In this document: positions 27,873-38,077 of the stretch, one piece after another | Position numbering within the stretch: the stretch's first letter is position 1 | Layout of the letters: the number at the start of each line of letters is the position of its first letter | The notes under the pieces: generated by a model | Told to the model about the DNA's origin: nothing | The model's database searches: none | The model's input: the letters and a program-made list of their open reading frames with translations, nothing else | DNA from: Candidatus Microgenomates bacterium | GTDB taxonomy: Bacteria > Patescibacteriota > Microgenomatia > UBA1406 > HO2-37-13b | Assembly (NCBI GenBank): GCA_025449735.1 | Contig: JANWIV010000004.1 | Location: 30,585-94,584, forward strand | Direction of reading: 5' to 3' | DNA length: 64,000 nt | Program-made: the position numbers and the translations under genes

Positions 27873-29763
27873 AAGCATTGTGATAGTCAGACAAATCGCT
27901 TTTTAATTTAAGACCAATACTTAAACTAGTTTTTGCCTTATCGCATTGTTTTAATTCTATTTCTGTTTTCCCGATATACAAATATACCCGCGGATTTTCA
28001 GAGTCATATTTAAGGGCGGATTTAAAATAGGACAATGCTTTCTCTGAGTCGTTAGTTTCTAAGAAAAAAATACCAGTTTCAAGTCTAGATATCGCATAAA
28101 AATTTAGTATTCCCGATAGCATTAAATTCCGATATTCCTTCAGACTGCCGTCCAGAGGATCATAATAAGACTGCCAAAGTATGTCATTCTTATTTTTGAC
28201 TTTTTGTGGATCAGGCAAGTCCGCCTTTTGATAGAGTCGATATAGGAGACCATTAGGTAACCAATAGTAATCAGTAGTTGCCATCGGAATAACCGATTCT
28301 GAAAAAATTGGATAGTGTTCATAGTTTTTTTTCAAAAAATCGTCAACATATTTAGTCCCAGATGAGCTAGGGATAAATACTTTTGAATAATATTTATTAA
28401 ATATTTCATTTAGTTGTTTTGAAACTAGTTTTTGGCTGTGGATTAAGATTATATCGCTCCGATAATTATTCGTGTAATGAAGATATTGAGTATCAAAGAG
28501 ATTGTTGTCACGCTCAAGAATCAAAATACCGTTTTTATCAACGGTATCGAGAATATTTTTCGCATGTTGTTCTGCGGTTGAATCGTGCTTCAGAATACTT
28601 AACTTCGGATAATTTGAGATAAAAAGAATCATCGGAAGAGTAAGTAAGATTAAACCAATGTTGACTCTAAACTCTTTCAACCGATTTGCTACCATTCTAA
28701 TTATAAGTGATGTCCCACAACCTATGAAAATAGCGACAATAAGATAAGAGGGTAATAAGAAGCGTTCAAATATTGCCAAAGCAAAACTATCAGTGATAAT
28801 ATAGGCAGCATAAAAAAAATAAATTGGTCCGGTAAATAAGAATAAAAGCATAAAAAAAATGACTAATGTACTCGATGGCTTACTACGAGACAATGCATAT
28901 ACTCCCAAAATAGCCAGCAAGACGCCAATAATCATGAAATCATCGAGCATAAATGAAAAATAGGTCGGAAGCTGAAGGAAGCGCGAAGCAATACTACCGC
29001 CGATAATGGCTCCAGATTGAAAAGTGCCATAATCTGCTCTTGTTACCAAGCGCCAAAAATTACTCAGATTACTAGGATCTGCCCAATTAATTAAGGGATT
29101 TTTTACAGCGGCGAGATAAACATAAAAATAAGGTATTAGTCCTGCTGAAAGTAATAAAACGTTTTTTAAAACAAAACTCAGTTCCTTTTTAACAATAGAT
29201 TTTTTAAGAGGGCCTCTTTCGGTATATATTAGATAAGCAAAAGCGGGTAGACAAGTAATTATTAAGTGGTGATGAGCCAAAGATAACCCTAAGATCAAAG
29301 AGAACAGATATAACAATCGAGCTTGATGTGTGTCTCGCCAAAGTAGCAAAATATAAATAAGAGCACTCATAAACAAAAGGTTCAACATGAATACTTCAGG
29401 CACAATGGCATAAAGCCAAAAAATGTAGGTTGACCCCAAGGTTAGACTAGCGATTAAAGCAGACAATCGGCTATTCGTCAATTTACTCACAATCAAATAG
29501 ACTAGAGTTAAGGCAGACGCTGCCGGAATTGAAGAGAGTAGACTGACTCTCCAGGCGACGGTTAATACGGGTAATTTTATTAAAACTGAAGCAATAAAGG
29601 TATAAAGTGGAAATCCCGGTGGATGCGCCACACCGCCGACAAATGCGGCGCTTACCAAATCTCCGGCGTCACCGCCATAGATGCTAATCGATTGAAAATA
29701 GAGATAAAAAGATAAAAAAAAACTTGCTAGAATTAATGCCATTTTGCAATTATACCATTGCAT
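27763..29763 (-). CDS. DUF2723-like membrane glycosyltransferase with TPR tail
   Basis: YGGDAGDLVSAAFVGGVAHPPGFPLYTFIA; multi-TM. Confidence 0.75.
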   Translation of the reverse strand: MQWYNCKMALILASFFLSFYLYFQSISIYGGDAGDLVSAAFVGGVAHPPGFPLYTFIASVLIKLPVLTVAWRVSLLSSIPAASALTLVYLIVSKLTNSRLSALIASLTLGSTYIFWLYAIVPEVFMLNLLFMSALIYILLLWRDTHQARLLYLFSLILGLSLAHHHLIITCLPAFAYLIYTERGPLKKSIVKKELSFVLKNVLLLSAGLIPYFYVYLAAVKNPLINWADPSNLSNFWRLVTRADYGTFQSGAIIGGSIASRFLQLPTYFSFMLDDFMIIGVLLAILGVYALSRSKPSSTLVIFFMLLFLFTGPIYFFYAAYIITDSFALAIFERFLLPSYLIVAIFIGCGTSLIIRMVANRLKEFRVNIGLILLTLPMILFISNYPKLSILKHDSTAEQHAKNILDTVDKNGILILERDNNLFDTQYLHYTNNYRSDIILIHSQKLVSKQLNEIFNKYYSKVFIPSSSGTKYVDDFLKKNYEHYPIFSESVIPMATTDYYWLPNGLLYRLYQKADLPDPQKVKNKNDILWQSYYDPLDGSLKEYRNLMLSGILNFYAISRLETGIFFLETNDSEKALSYFKSALKYDSENPRVYLYIGKTEIELKQCDKAKTSLSIGLKLKSDLSDYHNAFIDLYEVCFDDEIKANIWKKKQLELEKAQETSLKEL

Positions 29764-29766
29764 TTC

Positions 29767-30309
29767 TTATGGAATAGTACATGTTGGAGCATTGGTACTA
29801 TTGTAGATCTCATAGAAGTTGTTGCTGAGACCATCTGATACCAGTCTTCCAGCATTAGCTCTTGCTTCTAGTCGAGTACAAATACGGTAGCCAGAGGCAT
29901 TCAGTAGGACCTGATATTGAAGCCCTCCAGTGCCAGCTGCAGTGGCGCTAGTTATATAGACTCCGCCGGAACCAACATTTCTTGGGTCAACCACAAGAGT
30001 ATTAACATAATTACACATGTCAATACCAAGCCATCCACCAACTCCACATGCGTTAGAGGCGGCATTAGCGGTACTGGCGGCCGTGAATACGGCAGCACTA
30101 GGATTATCCGCAAGGTACTGCTCCATGACCTTTTGAAGGTCGCCAGCTTGTTTCAATCTTTGAGTGTCTCTGGCCTTTTTCTGTGCTTCAGCGGGATTGA
30201 TGGCCACAAGAGCGACAACAGCAAGTACGGCGAGAAGAGCTACGACTATAAGTACCTCTATTAAAGTGAATCCTTTATTTAAATATAGCGATTGATAATT
30301 TTTATTCAT
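29767..30309 (-). CDS. Type IV major pilin-like protein, paralogue 1
   Basis: GFTLIEVLIVVALLAVLAVVALVAINPAEAQKKARDTQRL. Confidence 0.9.
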   Translation of the reverse strand: MNKNYQSLYLNKGFTLIEVLIVVALLAVLAVVALVAINPAEAQKKARDTQRLKQAGDLQKVMEQYLADNPSAAVFTAASTANAASNACGVGGWLGIDMCNYVNTLVVDPRNVGSGGVYITSATAAGTGGLQYQVLLNASGYRICTRLEARANAGRLVSDGLSNNFYEIYNSTNAPTCTIP

Positions 30310-30366
30310 AGTTTCATCTTAAAAGAGCCAAAATTATTTGTCAAGTCTATTTATACGTTTAACGTA

Positions 30367-30398
30367 AAAAAACCCCCACTTGGTAGCGGGGGTTTTTA
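30367..30398 (-). terminator. Intrinsic terminator downstream of pilin paralogue 2
   Basis: Minus strand AACCCCCGCTACCAAGTGGGGGTTTTTTTA. Confidence 0.85.
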
Positions 30399-30419
30399 AA
30401 TAACTTACCTTTAGCTTAA

Positions 30420-30971
30420 CTATGGAATAGTACAAGTTGGTGCGCTAGTACTATTGTAAATTTCATAGAAGTTATTAGCATTACCGTCAGACGATAGTCT
30501 CGCGGAGTTAGCTTTCGCTTCTAATCGAGTACAAATGCGGTATCCAGCAGCGTTTAGGAGCACTTGGTATTGTAGTCCTCCAGTACTCGCCGTACCAGCC
30601 GTAGTGATGTAGACTCCACCAGATCCGGTGTTTCTTGGGTCAATCACAAGAGTATTGACATAATTACACATGTCAATACCAAGCCAACCAGCAGTGCCAC
30701 AGGCGTTAGAGGCCGCATTAGCAGTACTAGCAGCGGTGAATGCCGCGGCGCTAGGTGTGTCGGCGGTGTATTGCTCCATTACCTTTTGAAGGTCACCAGC
30801 TTCTTTAAGACGCTGTGTGTCTCGAGCCTTCTTCTGTGCTTCAGCAGGATTGATGGCAACCAAGGCCACAACGGCTAATATCGCGAGCAGGGCAACAACA
30901 ATCAGGACCTCTATCAGGGTGAATCCTTTCTGTTTTCTTATTGCTTGAGTTATCATAAGTGTATCAAACAA
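30420..30971 (-). CDS. Type IV major pilin-like protein, paralogue 2
   Basis: KGFTLIEVLIVVALLAILAVVALVAINPAEAQKKARDTQRL; near-identical to 29767-30309. Confidence 0.9.
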   Translation of the reverse strand: MFDTLMITQAIRKQKGFTLIEVLIVVALLAILAVVALVAINPAEAQKKARDTQRLKEAGDLQKVMEQYTADTPSAAAFTAASTANAASNACGTAGWLGIDMCNYVNTLVIDPRNTGSGGVYITTAGTASTGGLQYQVLLNAAGYRICTRLEAKANSARLSSDGNANNFYEIYNSTSAPTCTIP

Positions 30972-31141
30972 GCATGAAACTATTAATTATGCTTCAAAAT
31001 TAATCATAAGCTAACTTCAAAAGCAATGTCAAGGGGTATTTTAAATATCTAATTATAAATGACACGATGGATTCAATTATCTTAGTTTAATTTCATAGGC
31101 TCGGACATTTTAATTGCAAAGTAATATGTTAAAATAGAGCT

Positions 31142-31861
31142 ATGGAAAAGGTTATAACTCATAAGGTGCTTTCTTGGGAAGAGCAGGAAGCAAGCTTTAT
31201 GTCAGTTCAAGATTTAGAAAGTTATTTATTGATGTGCGAGCAATTTTTTACTGATCGCTCGGTAAATATTTGGCCAAACAGAGTCAGGGATGAATTAAAA
31301 GATACTCGCTTTAAATTCACAGAAGGTGACTACTTTCGTTTTATCGGACTGGTAGCAATCTTATTTGCCCAGTTTGGTTTCCCTTCTCTTGAGGGTCAAT
31401 TAAATCGACATGATAAGTACCAGTGGAAGCGATCTGTACTCAGCCCAAAACATCAACTAGCCTTAGCTTGTTATGCTGGCAATCTTAATGTTCAATCCTA
31501 TCCTCATAAAAGAGCTCAATTTGAGGATCTTGAAAAAATTGATCCCGTAATCTCACTTGGAGTTTGGGGAATATCAATGCCAGTAACTGGAGGTAGGGTC
31601 AACTTAGAACCTTTAAGTCAAGAGAGGCGCTTTGAACAGGCAAGAAAGAGATTTGAGGATGATAAGCGTCTGATCTGCCTTCCTAATTTAGAGCTGAACC
31701 AATCGCTGTCCGCTCTTGAATTTAGCGGCGATCAAGCAGATTCAATGACTGAAAAGGAATTTGATGAGCAAATCTTGCCGTCGGTAATCGAAATGTTTGA
31801 TCCATATTTTAATGCAGATATAGTCTTTCATAAGCACAGAAGGCTTCGTCGTTTTCGATAA
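31142..31861 (+). CDS. Hypothetical protein
   Basis: 239-aa ORF; TAAAAT 6 nt before ATG. Confidence 0.6.
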   Translation: MEKVITHKVLSWEEQEASFMSVQDLESYLLMCEQFFTDRSVNIWPNRVRDELKDTRFKFTEGDYFRFIGLVAILFAQFGFPSLEGQLNRHDKYQWKRSVLSPKHQLALACYAGNLNVQSYPHKRAQFEDLEKIDPVISLGVWGISMPVTGGRVNLEPLSQERRFEQARKRFEDDKRLICLPNLELNQSLSALEFSGDQADSMTEKEFDEQILPSVIEMFDPYFNADIVFHKHRRLRRFR

Positions 31862-31914
31862 TCAGTCTTTTTATTTTTATTTTTTTTGTGATTATAGTAG
31901 GATTATTTAATACG

Positions 31915-33288
31915 ATGAAAAAAGTGTTATCCGGATTTGTTTTAATTGAAATACTTATTGTGTTGGGTATAATTTCAAGTCTTTCAGTATTAAGCTTTTT
32001 AGGCATAGCCGGCGCCTCAACAAAGGTTAAAAATAGTGCCAAGAAAAGAGATGTAAATATTATTGCTCAAGTTTATGAAGCTAATTTTGATGATAATAAT
32101 CTACTATATCGACCACTGGCTGCTGACGATTTTAATGCATTCGTGGTTCCAATTGCTGATGATGGGACCTTATATTCTGGGATGCTGTCTGATTTCGCCT
32201 CTGCTTTTAGAGTATGTGCAGTTCTTAACGGTAGAAGTCCTACTTCATGCAACGAACCTTCAGATGACTGCTATTGCCTTGCCTCACAAAAAGGAGTCTA
32301 TATTGCGACAGATCCTGGAAGTGAGTCGCCAACACCTACCGGTGGAGGGTCAGGGGTGACCACCGAACCGACACCAACAACTAGTAGCAGTTGTACAATC
32401 GCCAGCGCGTCGTGGGGAGTGAATAATGCAGTTGAAAATGATCCAGTGTCGCTTCTTGTTGTCGGCAGCGGAATTTGTGAAGGCGAATCGGTGACATTCG
32501 CGGTATTTGAAGAAGACGATGTCTCTGAAGGAGGTTTAGATGATAGTGCCAACATAAATCCTGTAAGTACTGTTTTTGCGTCAGATAATTCTGCTCTTAC
32601 CACTTGGTTTGCTGAATTTGAAAATGACTGCCTTGGGCTTTGTTTACCACCAGAATATTATTATAATGCGAGTGTTGGCGCGAGTAGCCCGACCAGAAGC
32701 AGCAATCCGCTTCTTACTGTTTCGCAATCAGGTGGGGGAACTCCAACTCCCATACCAAGCGACACCCCAGTGCCAACTTCATTGCCGACCGATACCCCAA
32801 TACCCACACCGACACCGCTGGCAAAGCGGGTTTTTGCCACTGCCAATCTGTATAATGGAAACCTTGGCGGTTTAGCAGGAGCGGATACAAAATGTCAGGA
32901 TTCTGCAAACGCCGCTTCATTGGGTGGAACTTGGAAGGCGTGGCTTTCAACGACGATAACTTCGGCGGTGTCGCGTTTAAGCCATTCGTCAGATCCTTAT
33001 AAACTCGTAGATGGAACCATTATTGCCAATAATTGGACCGATTTAACTGATGGTATATTGACAAATTCCATAAGCAAGGATGAATTAGGAAATGTGGTCG
33101 GTGGAAATGTTTGGACTATGACTCAAACTAATGGCACAGCGGTAGGACAACAATGTTCTAATTGGACTAGTGAAGCATCATCTATTCTTGGCCGGCAGGG
33201 AATCGTAACCTATACGACCAGTCTTTGGACGAATTCAGCAAACGTTGCGTGTAATTTAACTAAACATCTATATTGCTTTGAGCAGTAA
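31915..33288 (+). CDS. Prepilin-like protein with Pro/Thr linkers and DUF1554-like C-terminal domain
   Basis: MKKVLSGFVLIEILIVLGIISSLSVLSFL; PTPIPSDTPVPTSLPTDTPIPTPTP; KRVFATANLYNGNLGGLAGADTKCQDSANAASLGGTWKAWLS. Confidence 0.8.
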   Translation: MKKVLSGFVLIEILIVLGIISSLSVLSFLGIAGASTKVKNSAKKRDVNIIAQVYEANFDDNNLLYRPLAADDFNAFVVPIADDGTLYSGMLSDFASAFRVCAVLNGRSPTSCNEPSDDCYCLASQKGVYIATDPGSESPTPTGGGSGVTTEPTPTTSSSCTIASASWGVNNAVENDPVSLLVVGSGICEGESVTFAVFEEDDVSEGGLDDSANINPVSTVFASDNSALTTWFAEFENDCLGLCLPPEYYYNASVGASSPTRSSNPLLTVSQSGGGTPTPIPSDTPVPTSLPTDTPIPTPTPLAKRVFATANLYNGNLGGLAGADTKCQDSANAASLGGTWKAWLSTTITSAVSRLSHSSDPYKLVDGTIIANNWTDLTDGILTNSISKDELGNVVGGNVWTMTQTNGTAVGQQCSNWTSEASSILGRQGIVTYTTSLWTNSANVACNLTKHLYCFEQ

Positions 33289-33311
33289 TAATAGGTGTTA
33301 TAATCGTAATT

Positions 33312-34055
33312 ATGACGACAGAACGAGATAAAATTCTTACATCACAATACCCAGAAAATTGGGAACAATTTGAAAATCTATTTATTAAACATTATCCTTT
33401 ATTTACCCCAGGATGGACCATGATTAGTAATGCCTATCGGCTAGCAAAATATGCCCATCGTGAACAGGTTCGAGCCGGCGGCGAGAAATATTTTAGTCAT
33501 CCACGCGCAGTGGCCTCAATGCCGATGACTATGTATGAGATTTACTCCCCCGTCATGATCGCAGGACTACTGCTTCATGATGCCCCTGAGGATTCAGAGC
33601 TACCATTTCCTCGGGTGCAATATCGTCATGATGAAAGGGACATAATGTATCCCTACTCGATTTGGGCCCGTGAAGCGCATCGATTTCTAAGCCGGCTGGT
33701 TGGTAGCGAGTCATCAAATTTTGCCATTACCTTAACAAAACCTCACATTGAAGGAATTGAAATTAAAAGTGAAACCGAAGCGCTTGGACGATATTTAGAG
33801 AAATTAAAAAAAGCCAATGACGAAATTAAATTGGGAAAAATGTTTGACAACCTTCATAACATGAGATCATTAAAGGCGCTTTCTGAATCTTCCCAAAGGA
33901 AACAAATCAATAAAAGTCGTGAATTATACCGTCCAATATTTGAATCTATCATCGAGGACCCGAAATATGGGGAGTTCGCTGCCGATTTGCTCGATCAAAT
34001 TGATGAGTCAATAAAAACGACGATGTCAAGCTGGAATCATATTAAACATTTTTAA
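33312..34055 (+). CDS. HD-domain protein (RelA/SpoT-type HD)
   Basis: AHREQVRAGGEKYFSHPRAVAS and VMIAGLLLHDAPED. Confidence 0.75.
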   Translation: MTTERDKILTSQYPENWEQFENLFIKHYPLFTPGWTMISNAYRLAKYAHREQVRAGGEKYFSHPRAVASMPMTMYEIYSPVMIAGLLLHDAPEDSELPFPRVQYRHDERDIMYPYSIWAREAHRFLSRLVGSESSNFAITLTKPHIEGIEIKSETEALGRYLEKLKKANDEIKLGKMFDNLHNMRSLKALSESSQRKQINKSRELYRPIFESIIEDPKYGEFAADLLDQIDESIKTTMSSWNHIKHF

Positions 34056-34066
34056 GTAATCTACGA

Positions 34067-35266
34067 TCAAAAGGCGTTCGATAGACTAAAGATTGGGGTG
34101 ATGACGGCAATAACGACAAAACCAACGCTGAGACCAAGAAATACTAGCACGGTCGGCTCAATCAAGACTGTCAAGGCTTTAGTGGCTGTCTCTGATTCAT
34201 TTTCAAAATAATTAGACAAATGCATCAAGGTATCGTCTAGATGGCCAGTCTGCTCTCCTACCGATGCCATCTGCACCAAAATCGGTGGAAAGATCCCCTC
34301 TTGTTCTAAGGCTCGACCGAGGGTATCGCCCTTTTCAATTTTCTGGTGGATATTTTCAAACGCTCGTTGGTAAACGATATTACTAGTAGTCTCTTTGGCA
34401 ATATCAAGTGCTTCAAGTATTGCAACACCTGCGCTAATTAGGGTCGATAAGGTTCGCGTCAAGTCAACAAGGACACTAACTTTAATTACTTGACTCACAA
34501 GTGGTAGACGAAGAAAAATTGCATCAATCGACTGTCGACCCTTTTTAGAACGATAATAACGATGAAACAAAAAGATGAAAGTAGCGAGTCCAATTAGGAT
34601 TAGCACCCAATAAGCGCTAAAAAAGTTTGACATAGCGATTAAGAATCTCGTTGCCACTGGAAGCTCAATATCAAAATCTTGGTAAATCGTCAAAAGCTGA
34701 GGAATGACAAAAGTAATCATAATAAACATAACCGTCAACATTGCCACTATAATTATAGCTGGGTAGATGAGTGCCCCCTTTATCTTGTTACGAAATTGAC
34801 GTTGTCTTTCTAAATCCTCGGCCAATTTCATCAGGATTGAGTCGAGTTTGCCTGAAGCCTCTCCAGCTCTGACAAGCGCAATATATAAATGTGAAAAAAG
34901 ATCTTCTCTTTTTTTCAAACTTGATGATAAGCTATTGCCACCCTTAACATCTTCCTCAATTTGAGTTAATAATTTGACAAATCCTGGCTTTTTTGCCTGT
35001 TTTTTTAGAATGCTCAATGAATCGGCAATGGTTAATCCTGACGATAACATGATCGCAAATTGGCGAGTCAGGTCGACAATATCAGAAAAACCGACTTTGC
35101 TGAAAAAGCTATTTATAAATGAGGTTGGTGATTGACTATTTTTTTTAATTTCTATAATGACTAAATTATGGCTTTTTAAATAAGTAGTTACTTGATCTAT
35201 ATTTTCGGCATCGAGGTTCCCCTTGACTTGCTTTTGCCCATCATAGGCTTTGTAGATAAATCGCAT
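34067..35266 (-). CDS. pilC: Type IV pilus inner membrane platform protein PilC
   Basis: FTRQFAIMLSSGLTIADSLSIL-type GspF repeats; LVRAGEASGKLDSIL. Confidence 0.93.
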   Translation of the reverse strand: MRFIYKAYDGQKQVKGNLDAENIDQVTTYLKSHNLVIIEIKKNSQSPTSFINSFFSKVGFSDIVDLTRQFAIMLSSGLTIADSLSILKKQAKKPGFVKLLTQIEEDVKGGNSLSSSLKKREDLFSHLYIALVRAGEASGKLDSILMKLAEDLERQRQFRNKIKGALIYPAIIIVAMLTVMFIMITFVIPQLLTIYQDFDIELPVATRFLIAMSNFFSAYWVLILIGLATFIFLFHRYYRSKKGRQSIDAIFLRLPLVSQVIKVSVLVDLTRTLSTLISAGVAILEALDIAKETTSNIVYQRAFENIHQKIEKGDTLGRALEQEGIFPPILVQMASVGEQTGHLDDTLMHLSNYFENESETATKALTVLIEPTVLVFLGLSVGFVVIAVITPIFSLSNAF

Positions 35267-35271
35267 ATGAT

Positions 35272-36345
35272 TTAACCTTCAATAAGCTTCTCCATAGTGG
35301 AGTGGCGAATAGCGTATTGATAGGCGGCTTCTTTTGTAATTTTTCCACTTTTAAGAAGCATGAAAAGATATTTTTCAAGAAGAATCATATCAGCGTCCGA
35401 TCCGGTTTCTATAATATTATCAATAAGGTGGGTTTTTCCCTCTCTGATGACTGATGCGGTCGCGGTGGTATTAGTGAGCACTTCACAAGCCGGTATGCGA
35501 CCATTGCCTTCCTTAGTTGGCACCAGGCGTTGAGTAATAATTGCGGAAAGTACCGATGAAAGTTGCAATCGGACTTGATTTTGCTGTGACGAAGGAAAAA
35601 CGTCAACTATTCTATCAATTGTTTGCGCTGCTGAATTGGTATGGAGCGTGGAGAAAACTAAATGTCCGGTTTCAGCAATAGTTAAGGCCGCCGTGATGGT
35701 TTCAAAGTCACGCATCTCACCGATGACAACAACATCAGGATCTTCACGAAGGGCGGCACGTAGAGCCACTGGCCAGTTCCTCGTATCACGATGAAGCTCT
35801 CGCTGTGAGATAAGAGACGCGGCTTTAGGATAGACATATTCAATCGGATCCTCAATCGTTATAATATGCCGGGCTGATTTTAAATTTATCTCATTGACGA
35901 TCGCGGCTATAGTTGTAGACTTTCCTTCTCCGGTAGGTCCAGTGACCAAAATAAATCCTTGTCGAAGTTTTGCTAGATTGTAAAAGGAATTTGGCATGTT
36001 AAGTTCTGCTAAATTACTAATACGCTCTGGAATTAGCCTAAAAGAGGCCGACAGCTTTTGCTCGGCGAGGTATATATTGACTCGGAAACGAGTATTGTCA
36101 ACTGCATATGAAAAATCAAGTTCATGATGCTTGGTCAGTTCTACCTTCTGTTCCGCATTAAGCATAGGCATCAGGATATTCTCACTGATTGCACCGGTAA
36201 GTACTGGATATTCTGACAGTATTAGCAGGGCACCATGAACTCTAATTGTCGGCGCATAACCAGACACAATATGCAGATCTGATGCTGAATTCTGAATAGT
36301 TTTTTTAAGTAGCTCATCAATTGTCATATTTTTAAGCCTCGGCAA
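35272..36345 (-). CDS. pilT: Type IV pilus twitching ATPase PilT
   Basis: ASDLHIVSGYAPTIRVHG, GFILVTGPTGEGKSTTIAAIV, IGEMRDFETITAALTIAETGHLVFSTLHTNSA. Confidence 0.95.
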   Translation of the reverse strand: MPRLKNMTIDELLKKTIQNSASDLHIVSGYAPTIRVHGALLILSEYPVLTGAISENILMPMLNAEQKVELTKHHELDFSYAVDNTRFRVNIYLAEQKLSASFRLIPERISNLAELNMPNSFYNLAKLRQGFILVTGPTGEGKSTTIAAIVNEINLKSARHIITIEDPIEYVYPKAASLISQRELHRDTRNWPVALRAALREDPDVVVIGEMRDFETITAALTIAETGHLVFSTLHTNSAAQTIDRIVDVFPSSQQNQVRLQLSSVLSAIITQRLVPTKEGNGRIPACEVLTNTTATASVIREGKTHLIDNIIETGSDADMILLEKYLFMLLKSGKITKEAAYQYAIRHSTMEKLIEG

Positions 36346-38038
36346 CTCTTAATACTTCCTCTATAGTAGTGATTCCATCGATCGCTTTCAAGTAGCCATC
36401 TTGTTTCATGGCAATTAGACCTTCACTAAGCGCCTGTGTATGTATATCCCTGGCGGTAGTATGCTGAATTATCATTTTATTTACTCCTGGGGTAATGGCT
36501 AGTGCTTCAAACATGCCGATTCTTCCAAAATAACCGCTGCCACTACATTCATCACAACCAACTGGTTTATACAAAGTGAGACCAGCGCTGAGTTTTGATT
36601 CAGGTAGAAGTGGTCCGAGTACTGATTTTAAGTTATCGACTAATTCTGGTGACGGTGAATAAGGGGCGCGACAGTGTTCACAAAGTTTTCTCGCTATTCT
36701 TTGGGCCAGTACCGCATTTAATACTGAAGCGATCAAAAAAGGCTCGCCACCCAAATCAATTAATCTGGGAATGGCTGTGGCGGCATCATTGGTATGAAGC
36801 GTAGAGAAAACTAAGTGACCGGTTAGCGCCGCTTGTAAGGCAAGACTGGTGGTTTCTTTATCTCTGATTTCACCGACGAGGATAATATTAGGATCCTGTC
36901 TTAAGAAGGCACGGAGTCCGGTGGCAAAAGTTAGACCGGCTTGAGGGTTAATCTGAACCTGATTAACTCCTTTTAATTGGTATTCAACCGGATCCTCAAG
37001 GGTGACGATATTCACGGCCGGTTTATTCAATTTAGAAAGTACTGAGTAAAGGGTGGTTGATTTACCACTTCCAGTAGGGCCGGTGACGAGAATAATGCCA
37101 TATGGTTTGGAAATGGCATCTTCGATCGTTTTTAGTTGCGGTCCCCTAAGGCCTAATTCGGTTAGCGCCGGGATACCTCCTGTTTTTTTAAGCAATCTCA
37201 TAACTACTTTCTCTCCGTGAACTGTCGGCAAGGTTGAGACTCTTAAATCAACTTCGTCATCTCCCATTTTAAAATTAAAACGACCATCCTGAGGAATTCT
37301 TTTTTCATCTATTTTGAGGTCGGAAATAATCTTAATACGTGATACAAGTGAATCGTGAATGCTTTTTGGCAATATTAATTTTTCCTGCAAAATTCCATCG
37401 ATTCGATATCGGACTCTGGTCTTGAGTTCATGTGGCTCGATATGAATGTCCGACGCCCGTCCCTTGACGGCGAATTCGAGTAAAGTCGTGACTATTTTAG
37501 CAATCGGCGCCTCCTTCACGCTGGCTGCTAGGTCTTGGGAGTTGACTGTTTTTACTTGTGGCTCAACATCCTTTAGTGCCTCGGAGATGTCAGGTGTCAG
37601 TCCTTGCGCATAAAACATCTCAATTGTGGCTTCAATATCGTCTTTCAATCCTAATGTAGGTACGATACGTTTACCGGTTTTTTTAGCTAGAAATTCAATT
37701 GTTTCAACATCAAATGGGTTAGACATGACAATTTTTAAAGTTTCGTCATGATCAGTGAGCTCACAAGGAATGAGAATGTGTTTTCTGGCAATCGATTCAG
37801 GCACAAATGAAAGCGCTTGAGGGGAAACAGGAACATGTATAATATCCGTACCTTCAATATTTAGGATCTGCGCCTTTGCCGAAAGAACCGCATTTCTTGC
37901 CACACCCGCAGTGAGGAGATATTCATCAATCGGAATACTTTTTTGTAGGGCATCTATTTCGTATTTTACTGCGGTTTCAGGACTGATAGTATTGTTTTGG
38001 GTCAGAATTGAAAGAAACTGTTTGGTCGGCATTATCAT
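36332..38038 (-). CDS. pilB: Type IV pilus assembly ATPase PilB
   Basis: GIILVTGPTGSGKSTTLYSVLSKLN, zinc motif CEHCRAPY...CDECSGSGYFGR. Confidence 0.95.
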   Translation of the reverse strand: MIMPTKQFLSILTQNNTISPETAVKYEIDALQKSIPIDEYLLTAGVARNAVLSAKAQILNIEGTDIIHVPVSPQALSFVPESIARKHILIPCELTDHDETLKIVMSNPFDVETIEFLAKKTGKRIVPTLGLKDDIEATIEMFYAQGLTPDISEALKDVEPQVKTVNSQDLAASVKEAPIAKIVTTLLEFAVKGRASDIHIEPHELKTRVRYRIDGILQEKLILPKSIHDSLVSRIKIISDLKIDEKRIPQDGRFNFKMGDDEVDLRVSTLPTVHGEKVVMRLLKKTGGIPALTELGLRGPQLKTIEDAISKPYGIILVTGPTGSGKSTTLYSVLSKLNKPAVNIVTLEDPVEYQLKGVNQVQINPQAGLTFATGLRAFLRQDPNIILVGEIRDKETTSLALQAALTGHLVFSTLHTNDAATAIPRLIDLGGEPFLIASVLNAVLAQRIARKLCEHCRAPYSPSPELVDNLKSVLGPLLPESKLSAGLTLYKPVGCDECSGSGYFGRIGMFEALAITPGVNKMIIQHTTARDIHTQALSEGLIAMKQDGYLKAIDGITTIEEVLRVAEA

Positions 38039-38077
38039 ACCTTTTACTATAATTAAACCAATGGTAAAATGCAATAT

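Noticed and set aside
32298-32950. Minus-strand and shifted ORFs in the prepilin/DUF1554 gene
   Set aside because: Shadows of the Pro/Thr linker repeats.
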